Assembly (NCBI GenBank): GCA_963920635.1
Contig: OY987301.1
Location: 16,534,501-16,598,500 of the forward strand
Direction of reading: 5' to 3'
Length of the DNA stretch: 64,000 nt
Origin: Pseudeuparius sepicola
Lineage: Eukaryota; Arthropoda; Insecta; Coleoptera; Anthribidae
Shown here: piece after piece, positions 48,982-60,680 of the stretch
Layout: each line of letters starts with the position of its first letter
Numbering within the stretch: the first letter of the stretch is position 1
The notes under the pieces: model-generated
Told to the model about the DNA's origin: nothing
What the model saw: the letters and a program-made list of their open reading frames with translations, nothing else
Databases searched by the model: none
Translations under genes and position numbers: made by a program

Positions 48982-49600
48982 CTTCATATCTTCGACACGC
49001 ATTTTGCGCATTACAAAATTAAGGCTGACGTCCGCAAGAGATTTTTTCTTGCCCCACAGAGATTTTACTGAATTTGTTCCTACCTGCGCGTACTCACTGT
49101 ATAAATGACTAACATTAACAGAACGAAATTTTGAACTTTAACTAAAAAAAAATAACTGCAACGACGAAGTTATTTTTTGAGTTAATCTTCAAAATCTATT
49201 TCTTTTATTGTTAGGCGTTAAATGCCTAAGAGTTTGAAGTTTGAAAATTCACATAAATTTTATAAAAATTCCTAAATTCATAAATTTTATGAATTTTCAA
49301 ACACAGATTAAATAATATAATATATGAAATTTTCAAAGTTGAAACTGAACTAACCTCTAACAAAGCGTCAGAGCTCATTTAATAGGTCATGTGCCGAAAA
49401 CCCCAATTACACATTAAACTAATGTTTTTGCGCCACAAAGAGTTTTCCGTCGATGGCCAGTTTCGCATTCGTCAGTTACAATTTTTTCTAATAGAATTTG
49501 GCCTTGGCCTATATTAAAACTAATAAATTTTGCAAAAATATATTTATTTTATTTTCATTTGTACACTCTCTCCTTTATTTTCTTTGGGTTAATTTACAAA

Positions 49601-50678
49601 TCATATGCTCAAGGTTCCAGCCAACAATGGCTGGTTACGTTGTTGCAGAATTTGCTGTACCACTCTCGATACGATTTGGTTCTGCAGCTGCGTAGGTACC
49701 TGCTGCTGAGCAAGAAGTTGCTGTTGAATCTGTTGCTGCACCTGCTCATCAACAAGTTGCTGTACAAGTTCGTTTTGTAGCTGCCTCGGCACCTGCTGAG
49801 CAAGAAGTTGTTGTTGGATTTGTTGCTGCACCGGTTCGTTAACAAGTTGGCCCAAAACTGCGGCTTGGGTTTGCTGTTCAGTCTGTTGCTCTTCAGCTTG
49901 TTGCTGGTTGACGGTCTGCTGAACCTGCTCTTGAGCCACTTGCTGTGTCTGTTGCTGGACTCCTTGGGTCAGCTGTTGTTGTAGCTGTTGCTGCTCTTGT
50001 TCTCTGGCTTGTTGTCTTAATCCCGCTAGAAGCACCCCTTGCTGTTGGGCGGCGTTCAGGGCGAGGGTACGCTCGATCTGGGCGGGGTTGACGCCTTGTT
50101 GGGCGAGCGCCTGCTGCAGCTGTTGTTGGGCGAGCTGTTGCTGAATCTGTTGTTGAACGAGGATCTGCTTTTGACTCTCGTTGATTACTTCTATTTCTTG
50201 GATAGCCTGGAGTTTAGCCTGCTGGAGCTGAGCGAGAGCCTTGTATTGCTGTACCTGGATCTGGGGCAGCACAACACCACCAGTGACGGTAGCTTGAACG
50301 TCGGCGTCGGCTTGGGCCTGTTGCACTTGGGATTGGGCCTGGGTCAGTTCTTGGGTCTGGGCTTGGGCTAATGCCTGGGCCAGTCCGATGTGTTGTTCCA
50401 CAATGCCAGGTTGTCCCAGGGTGTTGATGCCTACTCCACTAGGAACACCTAGATCCTGTAAGAAAATTTTATTAAATACATGCATTCGTGAGAATGGAAA
50501 ATGTGTCAGCATTTACCTGTCCTCTGACAGACAAGGTGGAGGCCAGCGTCCTCCTGAGGGCAATGCCTTGCCCCCAGGGTCCTAAGGCTAATCTCCCGGT
50601 AACACCCAGAGGTTCCAGGTTGGCCCACGGGGCAGCCGTGGCCATGGCGATAATGCTAAGGACGACGAAGGCCTTCAT
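49601..50678 (-). CDS. Secreted glutamine-rich protein, paralogue 3
   Basis: Two exons (50678-50517 and 50455-49601) encode 338 residues. It is nearly identical to paralogue 1 from the promoter through the intron and the first ~170 codons of exon 2. The last third differs: two tandem copies of a unit with VQQQIQQQLLAQQ(V)P and LQNxxVQQ instead of one, and a different end (RNQPLLAGTLSI). Signal peptide MKAFVVLSIIAMATAAP; no cysteine. Head-to-head with paralogue 4 (52850). Function unknown. Confidence 0.9.
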
Positions 50679-50736
50679 CTTTGCTTCTGCGGTACGAGCT
50701 GAGAAGAGTGTGTGCAGTTGTGGCACGGCCGAAAGT

Positions 50737-50756
50737 TTTTATACAAAACAGTTATC
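50737..50756 (-). promoter_or_regulatory. TATA box and GATA site of glutamine-rich gene 3
   Basis: Minus-strand GATAA (50756-50752) and TATAAAA (50743-50737), the same spacing and surroundings as in paralogue 1. Confidence 0.65.
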
Positions 50757-51203
50757 GGATCTTTGCTGGGATGATCTATTAAGCAGTTATTATTGCGTGA
50801 GATTTCTGCAAAGACATTAGTGCATCCTATGGCGAAGATAAGAGACGTAAAAGTGTTATTGTTGGGGAAATTATATAGCATGATGATGATGTAACTTCGG
50901 CCGGCTATGTCTCGACTAGTTGGAGGTGTTATTTAACGCTTACAATATTATTATCGATGATTTGAATGATCGTGTTCAACGAACAATTATAGAAATTGAC
51001 GAGATAGGTAATAAATAGAAACTTTTGATTTTACCTTACGTTGTGGATATCCTTTCCGTTTTTAATGGAGGAATATATTTCTTTTAATTTTATCTATTTG
51101 AAACATTGTATATTCTTCATTCACATTTTTATTAAATCTGGAATTTAGTACTAAAATTAGATACTTTCTAGTTAAAAAAATTATGCTTAAATTCCCTACA
51201 GTT

Positions 51204-51511
51204 ATACAGGGTGTTTTAAATTTCATACAAAGATTTTAAGGGCGTATTTTTGAGGCAAAAATAATACTTTTTTTCCTATAAACATGTGTCCTAAAATAAA
51301 ATCGAATTTTGAACTGTGCCTAGGTACATTTATTTATCGAATCTCCTGAAAATTTGCAAACCTAATTTTGGGGGTGATTTAGGGGGGTCTACCCTTTTTT
51401 AGCTCGGAGGGGGTGCATTTTAGGACACATGTTTATACGTAAAAAGTCTTATTTTTGCCACAAAAATACGCCGTTAAAATCTTTGAACTGAATTTTGAAA
51501 CAGTCTGTATA
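51204..51511. mobile_element. MITE with TATACAGGGTGTTT ends
   Basis: Inverted arms include ACAAAGATTTTAA and GGCGTATTTTTG with their inverses, and CATGTGTCCTAAAAT inside. The terminal CAGGGTG resembles the element at 40879. Non-coding. Confidence 0.7.
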
Positions 51512-51526
51512 CTTATATTTTTTTTG

Positions 51527-52110
51527 CACCGCAGGGACTAAAGTGCTCACTTTACTCCCTTTTTTGCGGGACTAAGACTAAAGTGTGGCATTTCTCCCTT
51601 GGGACTAAAAGATTTTAGTCCCAAGGGAGTAAAAAGATATTAAAAGTAATAAAAATAATAGAAACTATGACCAATAACATCAATTAAATGAACAGTGACG
51701 AAGCTCGGTAGATAAAAAAACTATTTTGACTACTTTGCGCCGTCGTAGCGATAAAACTGGTTGAGATATAACAAAATGAATTTCACATTCCTATCTTAAC
51801 TTTTCAACAGCTATCCGGTGGTGTAACCGATGGTTGGTACCAAGGTACCATCTTTTGATACCAATTATGGCACCGTACATTGAAATGGATTTGAATATTC
51901 AATTAACTGGCACCATATAGTACCAATTGATACCAGCACCATTAGGTACCTAGCCCTTGAAAAGTTATGATAGAAATGTGAAATTCATTTTGATCTATCT
52001 CTCTATCTCTCAAAGTAGTAAATTGGTAATGCCGAATGTTTCTTTTTACATAATGTCTTGTAAATTATTCAAATTTTAGTTCCTGCAGATCAAAAAATAG
52101 CGTATGTACC
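51527..52110. repeat. Repeat-rich spacer with two hairpins
   Basis: CTTGGGACTAAAAGATTTTAGTCCCAAG near 51598-51625 (28 bp) is a perfect hairpin; GGGACTAAAGTG occurs at both borders of this stretch. A foldback at 51773-51992 (arms AAAATGAATTTCACATT and inverse) encloses many GGTACC/GGTACCA-like words. No gene. Confidence 0.6.
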
Positions 52111-52780
52111 ACGGGACTAAAGTGACTCTTGCCTTCGCTTACAAGACGCACTTCGTGACGGTTCCAAATTTCACACAGGATATGTCTCAAAAAAACCATC
52201 GCAAACCAAACGTAGGTACGTTCTTTTAACTGGAGCATTAACATTTTTTGGATTTTTTAAATCTATACGTTTTTGATATAATTCGTTTTAAAATTTTATG
52301 CTATATTTTTTATTTAATTTGAATTTTTGGATTACGTGATCCAAAAAATTCTAGAATGTTAGGAACGTTTTCAAACGTAGGTACTCGAAATAAATATTTA
52401 GGTAAGAATTTATTTTGAAGTTTTTTGCCTTCTATATTTTACGTGTGGACTGTCGAATGACAATTGAATCCTTATCCTAGAAATAAATTATTTAATTTGT
52501 ATTTTTCTTTATAATTATTTTAACCATCATTGACCCAAATATTTTCATGCGGGTCGCTATGGCCTATTCTACAAACTTATTAACATTTCTTTAATCAACG
52601 AGTCAGTTTTCACACTTTATTCTGCAGCTTATTTATTATTAAATATAATTAAATATCACTAAATTAGTCAAGTTATCGCCAACAATCTCACCTCTTTCCT
52701 GTAAACAAGCAAAAATACATGCATCCAAAAATCTCATGCAATCCTGCTGGGATGCAAATCATGCACCCCAACGAATCCGT

Positions 52781-52800
52781 GATAATTTCCAACTATATAA
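52781..52800 (+). promoter_or_regulatory. GATA site and TATA box of glutamine-rich gene 4
   Basis: GATAA (52781-52785) and TATATAA (52794-52800), 50 nt before the ATG; nearly identical to paralogue 2 back to about 52665. Confidence 0.65.
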
Positions 52801-52849
52801 ACTTTCAACGAAACCGAAAAGACACACACTAAGCACAGCTGTAGCCAAG

Positions 52850-55688
52850 ATGAAAGCCTTCGTCGTCCTCAGTTTTGTAGCCCTGGCAACTGCCGCCCCA
52901 TGGACCAACATTGGTCCCTTGGGACTCTCCCAAGGTCCTGTTATTGGTCTTGGAGGTTCTTTGGGACTTTCCCAAGGTCCTGTTGTTGGAGAGGAAGGTC
53001 CCCTTGGGCAAGGTATGGTGGGTAGAGGTCTCCTACCTATTGAACTTGGCGCAACTGGCCAGGTGACTCCAAAAGGTGTCGCAGGTAAACATTAAAATTT
53101 ACTTAACTATTCCTAGATTTTATTAAAATTAAAGAAATTTTGAAATGATTATTAGGAAACTAGAATTTCAGCCATTGATGATCTATTTTATCTCATCTTT
53201 AAAGAGCATTATTTGTTTTAGAATAGTGGGATGCATACCTACTTCTTGTATTGATTTTTCGTAAGTAATATCATAAGGGCATCTAATTTTTCCGAAAAAA
53301 ATAAATAAAAAAAAACACGTTGCTAAGTAATATTTTAACAAGAAGCATGAGTGCTGGTGGCAACAAAAATCCGAGTCGAAGACGAGGATTTTTGCACCTG
53401 CACGAATGCATTTTATTGTTAAAAAATATTACTTATTATAGCATTGTTTTTTGGATTTGCCCGAATGGTATTTGACAAGACTATTTTCTAACAGATTATT
53501 CTGCATACACATAGCTTACAAAACATACTACCTATTATACAACAGCTGTCAAGTTTTGCCGCGGGTAAACTCGAAAAAACTGCTGACAGGTGCTGTCATG
53601 CAGTTTTTCCATCTAGAAACCATTTGTAATTCAAAATTGCGCGTTTGTGATTGGTGGAAATTAAGACGAGGGAAATAGTAAAAAAAATAATTTTAAAGAT
53701 TTCATGAAAATATGTAAATCCACTGTTCGTTCATCCAGGGGATCCGAGAAAATAGTTTTTTTGCCATTTTGCATATATCCTGTAGATACCCTGTATTAGA
53801 TATTGTATTGAAAATCGCCACTTTGTATTTTGAGGTAGGTACTACAACAGCACTATTATTTTTTAAAGATATGCCTAATACATTATACTTCCGTCAGTTT
53901 TGAGGCCTTATTTTAATCATTGCAGGCCATGGAAAATGTAAATTTCCAAAAATTATATATCAGAAGGTAGGTCTTTTGGACCACTTATAGATTTTTTTTC
54001 GAGAATAGTTCTACCGGTTAATAAATAAACAATTAATATTGTTTACATTTCACTTATGACAAGGTTAGGATAATTAATTGTACATACAATTTTCACAAAA
54101 TATGAATGATATAAGGGCATTACTAATACCTTAAATTTGAAAATCATAATTTTTAGAGAAATGTTTCTGAAGAAATTATAATTAGAAAAATCGGAATCGC
54201 ATAACCTATATTAAAAAGAATGCAGAATAGTTTTTTAAAACGCCCATTAACTTACTGCATAGTATTAGTATTAGTAATTACTATTACCGTTTTCCCAAGG
54301 GAACGCATACTATCTTATTTATAATATCGCATCTCTAATATTAAGTGTATGATATAAAGAACCACACTCCAGAAATAATACTAAAACATATCAGGATTAG
54401 CAAAATATTGATATCTCATACCTTGCACTAAGTGCTGCATATAAATTTAAGTTGTCATAGAGACAGTAAAATTCTTGAATCTTTAATTCATAATTAATTT
54501 TGATGGTCATACTGCCGGTGCAAAATATTAAAACTAGCACCAAAATCTGGAAGAAATCTAAGCCATATTCCATATATTAGTATTCTTGTAAACTTTAATA
54601 GCTGTTTAGAAATTAACAGCATCTTACGTTAATAATTTTACGTTGTGATATGTGTAATTGTAGGACCTGGAGTCGTTTGGACACTTGGTGCTAACGGCCC
54701 TGTGGAGCAAAGCATTGGAGTCGCGCAAGCACTCGCCCAATCCCAAGCCCAAGAACTGATCAAAGCCCAAGCTCAAGTCCAACAGGTCGAGGACGACGCG
54801 CAGCAAGTAGCCGCCTTGACGGGTGGAATTGTTGGTCCCCAAATCCAGGCGCAACAGTACAAAGTCTTGGCTCAATTGCAACAGGCCAAACTCTTGACCG
54901 AAGAGGAGATTGGAGCTATTAGTGCCAGCCAGAGGTTTGTGAATATTATTTTTGCAGATTCTTCAAGTCCCAGCATTTTTTAATTTAGCTGCTGTCATTG
55001 TTATTGTACCAAATGGCTCTGTTGATCAGAGTCTATCTAGTGGATGTTTTTTGTTTGTTAAAATCGAAGAAATCTTAAATATTTGTTCACAGTACATGTG
55101 TTCACCTCCTAAGTAAAAATATTCTTTTTAACGGTTTTAAGTGATATATCGTGATTGATATTTTGATCGCCTAATAGACCTATTTTATGATTTAGACAAA
55201 TCTTGGGTCAACAACAAATCCAACAACAACTCTCCCAACAACAGCTTCAACAAATTCTCGCTCAGCAAGGCGCAAGTCCCTCTAAAATCCAGCTAGTCTT
55301 GGCACAGCAAACTGCCCAAAACGCCGCCCAACAGCAGCAAGGTGTGGTAGAAGGATTGACTCAACAAAGTCAAGAACAAGCTAAGCAACAGCTACAGAAT
55401 ATCATCGCCCTGCAGGCGCAGCAACAGGCACAGCAACTTGCCACGCAGCAAGTGCAGCAGGCCCTCAGCCAGCAACAAGTCCAGCAACAGATCCAGTCTG
55501 GTCTTTTGGGAGGAAGTGTGGTCAGCGGTATCGTTCCACAACAGATACAACAGCAGATCTTGGCTCAGCAGATCAGGCAACAGATTTTAGGACAGCAATT
55601 GGGACAGACCTTGGGTAGTGGCCTGGTCGGAAACGGCCCACTCCAGGAACCTGTGGTCCAAAGCCAAACCATTGGTCAACTTTTGTAA
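52850..55688 (+). CDS. Secreted glutamine-rich protein, paralogue 4
   Basis: Three exons (52850-53084, 54664-54934, 55196-55688) encode 332 residues. It is close to paralogue 2 in exon 1 and in the last two exons, including the intron between them. It has two GLSQGPV units instead of four. The first intron and most of exon 2 of paralogue 2 are missing; GATGQ runs straight into VTPKGVAG, which corresponds to the end of that exon (TVIPRGAAG). The frame is kept. It ends in QTIGQLL. No cysteine, signal peptide as in paralogue 2. An AATAAA lies near 55742. Function unknown. Confidence 0.9.
53321..53443. mobile_element. Short foldback in intron 1 of glutamine-rich gene 4
   Basis: TGCTAAGTAATATTTTAACA and its imperfect inverse bound 123 bp with a hairpin AAAATCC...GGATTTTT in the centre. 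The rest of the 1.6-kb intron looks like unique AT-rich DNA, partly matching the third-last intron of paralogue 2. Confidence 0.6.
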
Positions 55689-56329
55689 TAAAATATTTGC
55701 ACCACCGTTGACCTGATTCATTAATTGTACGTTTTTGTAAAAATAAATAAAAATATTTTACTGTATCGATGTCTCCGGTTTTCAATAACAAATCACAAAA
55801 TATTAATTAATTATGAACCTGTTAACATTCAAACCAATTTTTGCACTAAAAGTGGGTCCCAAAAGTCAACGTCTTCTCTTGGAGGGTTAATATGTCACCT
55901 CAAGAATCGTTAGTTTTCAAGGTATTGGTGAGTGCCACAGCTACAAAATTATATATTTTAATCTAACGATGTTTTATTGCAATGATGCAATTGTCTGTCC
56001 AGCGACGACGAGCTAGAAATTATTTGGACCAAGCTTATTCACAGAGTCTTGGTCGCATTTTGTGATATCTCCAGATTTGAATCGTCTGGATTTTTTTCTA
56101 CTGGGGTTGCATAAAGGAGAAGGTCTATGCAAGGCCAATAAATAATAATATAAATGAATTTAGACAACGTACTAATAAATCCGTAAAACAAATAAATGTT
56201 GCAGTAACTGCAATGCGGCTAAAAAGAAAAAAAATTGCGTGCTTGCATTTGACTCGGTGGCAGGCAATTTTAACACGATATTTGATTTTTATTTGTGAAT
56301 TGTTTAGTTTTAAATAAAAAAAATCCTAT

Positions 56330-57610
56330 CATCCGCGCGCCGTACAACACGGATCCGGCCTCCAAATTTTTCTAAAAAATTTCTAAGTGCCCGGCCTGAG
56401 CAATTTTCGAATTTCCAAAAATGTTGACCTGCTCCGAAAAAAGAAATAAATTTCCTATCCGACGTAGGTAAATTGAGAACTACAACAGGGATCCTGCTAC
56501 GAAAATTTTCTAAAAAATTTCTAAGAAAATAAGTTTTTTCTGCATAGTTCGAGCAGTAGATGACGGAAATAAAGGTTAAATTCGATTTCATACAGTCGTT
56601 TACGAGATTTCGTATTTAATGTCCAAAATTGTCCAACACCTCCAAAATCGATGGGTCGAATTTACTATTTGCTCGAAACCGGTGAGCCCTACGCTTTCGG
56701 GACCATACTAAATCGATTTGGCTGGTCTATTTTACTTAGGTAAAGTTCCATTTTACGGTAGAATTACGCTTAATTCAGACGCAGCAACAAACTTGTATAA
56801 AAAAAAGAATTTCGAGTTTTCACTTTCGATTTAAATTTGAAGGCCGTTTGCGCAGAAACGGTTAGAGCTACGGCATTCTGCGCCAATCGACGCAGGGTCT
56901 CGAGTTGTATAAGATATTATGAAATCAGGCCTCTGTAGAATTCCCTGCGCGCGTGGCGAATATTTCCCCGAGATTTTCGGGGGGTCAACCCCTTTGGAAA
57001 CTGAAATTTGACGATTTCGCGAAAAAAATAAAATTGGCCGGAAACAGGCTTATCCGGCGCAGTTTGGCAGATAGAAACCGAAACTCCGGTCGAAATAATT
57101 GAACTTGGAAGTTTCTAAATGCCCGGCCAGCGCACTTTTTTGAAAAATACCTAAAATTTCCAAATTCTCATCTTTTTAAATGAACTCGGAATGAGTTCAA
57201 AACTAGCCTATCTGACGTAAATTGACCCGTAGTACACGGATCCGGCCTCCAAATTTCTCTAAAAAATTTCTAAGTGCCCGGCCAGCGCACTTTTTTGAAT
57301 TTCCAAAAATATTAACCTACCTCGAAAATAGGTTTTTCCGACGTAGTTGGACCAGTACATGACGGAAATAAAGGTTAAATTCGATTCCGTCCATTCGTTT
57401 CCGGGATTTCGTATTTAATGTCCAAAATTGTCCGACACCTCCAAAATCGAGGGTTCGAATTTTCGAAAAAATTATTTGTTCGAAACCGCTGAGCCCTACG
57501 CCTTGGAGGCCATGCTAAATTGATTCGGCTGGTCGATTTACTTAGGAAAAGTTCAATTTCACGGTAGAATTATGCTTAATCCGGACGCAGCAACAAAGTT
57601 GTAGAAAATC
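56330..57610. repeat. Two-copy satellite-like repeat (~0.8-0.9 kb period)
   Basis: ACACGGATCCGGCCTCCAAA at about 56347 recurs at 57233, and GACGGAAATAAAGGTTAAAT at 56559 recurs at 57360, followed in both by ~240 similar bases to GACGCAGCAACAAA. Spacing differs (886 and 801) because one copy has extra bases. Divergence is visible, so it is old. No open frame. Confidence 0.7.
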
Positions 57611-58105
57611 ATAAATTTATTTTTACCCCTTGGTAAAAATAAAAATTTAATCTGTATTTATAATGCAGAATTAAAAATTGATATTTTATAAAGCTCCACC
57701 GAATTGAACGAAAGTGGACAATTGGACTTTTATTAATAATATTTTTAGTAGGTAACTCAATAAATAGAGCCATATTACTCTTGAGGAAATTTTCGGTTTT
57801 CGAATTTTGAGAAAGCCTATACACATTTTTAAAATTTTATAAGTATTTTTCAAGACAATAATTTTTTTTATGAATAATGACTTTTTGTCTAATAATGAAA
57901 GAAAGTATAATTAATTATAAATACCCTACCGAGTGCTTAAAGAATTTGTTCACTATTTCAGAAACTGCCCGTTTTAGGGCAGGGTAAAATTTAGATCATT
58001 TTTAACATACCTATAATAACCCTCATCTCCTATGAAAAATTGGTTACCTACATTTACAAATCTTGTTATATAGTCAGTTTTGAATATTGTTTCATAATTT
58101 TTGTA

Positions 58106-58513
58106 CTGTAGGTTTGTTTTACTGGGTGAAGGGATCGATTTTTAAAGAAAAAAAAACAACGTTTTCAAATTACCGAGGTTTCGGTCAGTATCTGACCATC
58201 TTCAGGGCACTACAAATTTATTGACGGTTATGGTTGATTAAAAAATAGGTAAAAACGGCAAAAAACAAAATTAGGATAAAAATTATAATTTTAAATACAT
58301 ATATTAATTTGGAAATTTAAAGTACATACCTACTTACATTTACTTTAACTTTCCAAATTAAAGTAAAATACTTACATTTACTTTTACTTTCCAAATTAAT
58401 ATTTTTAAAATTGACATTTTTTATCCTAATTTTGTTTTTTGACGTCTCTACCTATTTTTTAAACCTTTTTTCTTTAAAAATCTATCCCTACACCCAGTAA
58501 AACGAACCCACAG
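58106..58513. mobile_element. Foldback element with CTGTAGGTTTG ends
   Basis: The ends CTGTAGGTTTGTTTTACTGG and its imperfect inverse bound 408 bp. Inside, a CTTTCCAAATTAA-type sequence is repeated in both directions. It also carries GAGGTTTCGGTCAGTATCTG followed by ACCATCTTCAGGGC, a word group I associate with Penelope-like or foldback elements (weak recall). Non-coding. Confidence 0.6.
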
Positions 58514-58588
58514 TCAAAATTTTTGGATCGAAAAAATCTTCAACTTCATAATTCTTGTAGTCTTGTAGTAATAAAGGGTCCCTGGTTT

Positions 58589-58640
58589 TATTATTATTAT
58601 TATTATTTTATTATTATTATTATTAATAATATTATTATTG
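58589..58640. repeat. ATT/TTA microsatellite
   Basis: About 50 bases of TTA repeats with small interruptions. Confidence 0.85.
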
Positions 58641-59917
58641 TTTTTAGAGCAAGAATGGCATGTCAACTTCGGCAAGCTATGTGTTCCGTTTTCGGTGTCG
58701 TCGAACTCTGGCAATTTTGTTTGATAATTTCTATATGTTGAAAAAATTCCAGTAGCAAATTTTCAAAACCGGAAAGATAAAGTTTATTTTGATTTTTATG
58801 TACTAGGCCCCACAGCAATAATATGAAGTAAAGTCAGTCACAACACAATTAATTTTTCGTCCAAAATTGATAACTGATAAGAATTCAAAAATATAGCAAA
58901 AGTATGTTTAGAAGTATCCCGTCTTAATATAATTTTTATAAAACGTATTATTTTGCTTATATTGGGTATCAATAGAATATACAGGTACAAAATTTGATAA
59001 GTTCCTAGGTTCGAGATAAAAAATCGATAGTACTTTTAAAAGCGTGACAAAAAATTCCCTATGAACTATGTGTAAAAAAAATTTTCGCTTTCAAAATGGA
59101 ACGGATTGAACTCGACAACATTTTGAAATCTATATATTTTAGGAAAACCAGTGATGTTTTACTCCACCCATTAGGCATTTTTGCTTAATTTTAAATGTAC
59201 AATTATTCATCTATGAAACATTTAAATGCGGTAGGCGATAGGTGACCTGTTCTTCTTACAACATGAAAGATATTTAAAAAAAAGATATATCTACATAATA
59301 TAAATAAAACTTTTCGTTCTATATTTGTACTATATCAAAGGTTTCCTTGGGATGTTCTTGAAGTATTACTTATCATTGGGGCTCAATCCTTTGAATGCTC
59401 TAATGCAAATTAATTTACTTAGAAAATATTATGTCCATTAATCATTTTTTAAAACAATAATGTTTTGTTTAATTAGTGATAATACAGTGTGTATTAATTG
59501 TATAAACAAGATCAGCTGGTATCGAATAATATTTTTATATATTCCAGTTGCTAGGCAGTTTATCTTTTTGAAATAGGCGTTATGATTATTTGTTTGTAAG
59601 TTTTGAAGAAGGAATAATAAGAACAGATAGACCTGTGGATTATTAGCCGTGGAAATAAAAATGTGTAACTCATTAAAAAATATATGATAACAGACAATTT
59701 TGGTGACATGCAGGTCAAAACAGAATCATTAACTCAATTGTTTACTTTGGGTGTACAGATAAAAACTAATAAATAACATTTTCTTGCGATTGCACTATTA
59801 AAAAATTAATTTATAAAAATATATGTTTGTACATAAATAGAAAGTTTAAAAAAGCAGCATAATTAAGTTGACGAAATATCTCGCTGCCCCAGAGATTATT
59901 TAAGAACAGTAATTTAA
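58641..59917. other. Stretch without a supported feature
   Basis: AT-rich; short open frames only. I see no gene or clear repeat. Confidence 0.5.
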
Positions 59918-60043
59918 CAAGAGTGATATTGATCCATATCGATATCATTCATATCCCATGAGGATGAAGGTTGAGCACGACACGGTAGGAGGAGTGCTCA
60001 ATCGTTCGAGGGCGATATGGATATTGGACATTCACTCTAGTTG
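59918..60043. mobile_element. Short inverted-repeat element
   Basis: CAAGAGTGATATTGATCCAT at the left is imperfectly mirrored by ATGGATATTGGACATTCACT near 60017, and GAGCAC/GTGCTC pairs inside. 126 bp, non-coding. Confidence 0.5.
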
Positions 60044-60236
60044 TAAAGTATATTTTTTCTACGTATAATTCTTGCTAAACGCGCTGGAGAAAACTTACCT
60101 GATTGGTTTATTTCGATTTCATATCCTACTTAGGATGGATATGGATTTATGAAATTATATCCGCAAACAGGAATTGACTACTTATTGACATTTGCAGAGA
60201 ATGGTCGCGTTCTAAACGATATCTTTAGGTACTACC

Positions 60237-60680
60237 AATGACGTCAAAACCTATAGACGTGGTGCCTCATTGTTAAAATGCCCTTTATTTTGACTCCAAG
60301 ATTAAATATATCCATACTACTCTAAAAACATGCTACAAACAAAGACAGAAAGTCAACCATCAACCAACTATACCACCCGGTGATTCCCGGTTATAGTTCC
60401 TCCAAAATCTCACTTAAATATCGCATGTTTTTTCTTGTTTGGGGGCGCCGGAAGCATCGGAACCTCACCTGAAGACTAGGGGGATGGTCTAACGACGCCA
60501 GCCTCCGAGCCCAGAGTCGAAATAAGTTCGCTACGGCTCGACAAAAAGGGGCAATTTCTGACAATCTCGCGACATTTTCAGAATAATTTAATGAAGCGCT
60601 TAGATTGTGATTAGTTCTGGGCGTCAAGCGTTTATCAAAACAAACCTGTCTATAGGTTCTGACGTCATTGGGTACTACCT
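60237..60680. mobile_element. MITE, 444 bp
   Basis: AGGTACTACCAATGACGTCA at the left and its near-exact inverse at the right, extending through CCTATAGAC/GTCTATAGG. The frame at 60391-60627 inside is not supported as a gene. Confidence 0.7.

Larger units (their letters stand above)
47760..49425. repeat. Outer inverted repeat around the DUF4817 element
   Basis: AAGCTCTAGCGCTTTGTCAG and the following AGGTTAGTTCAGTT near 47800-47835 are mirrored near 49345-49385. The pair may be the ends of a larger element into which, or as part of which, the 47887-48981 element lies. Confidence 0.5.
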
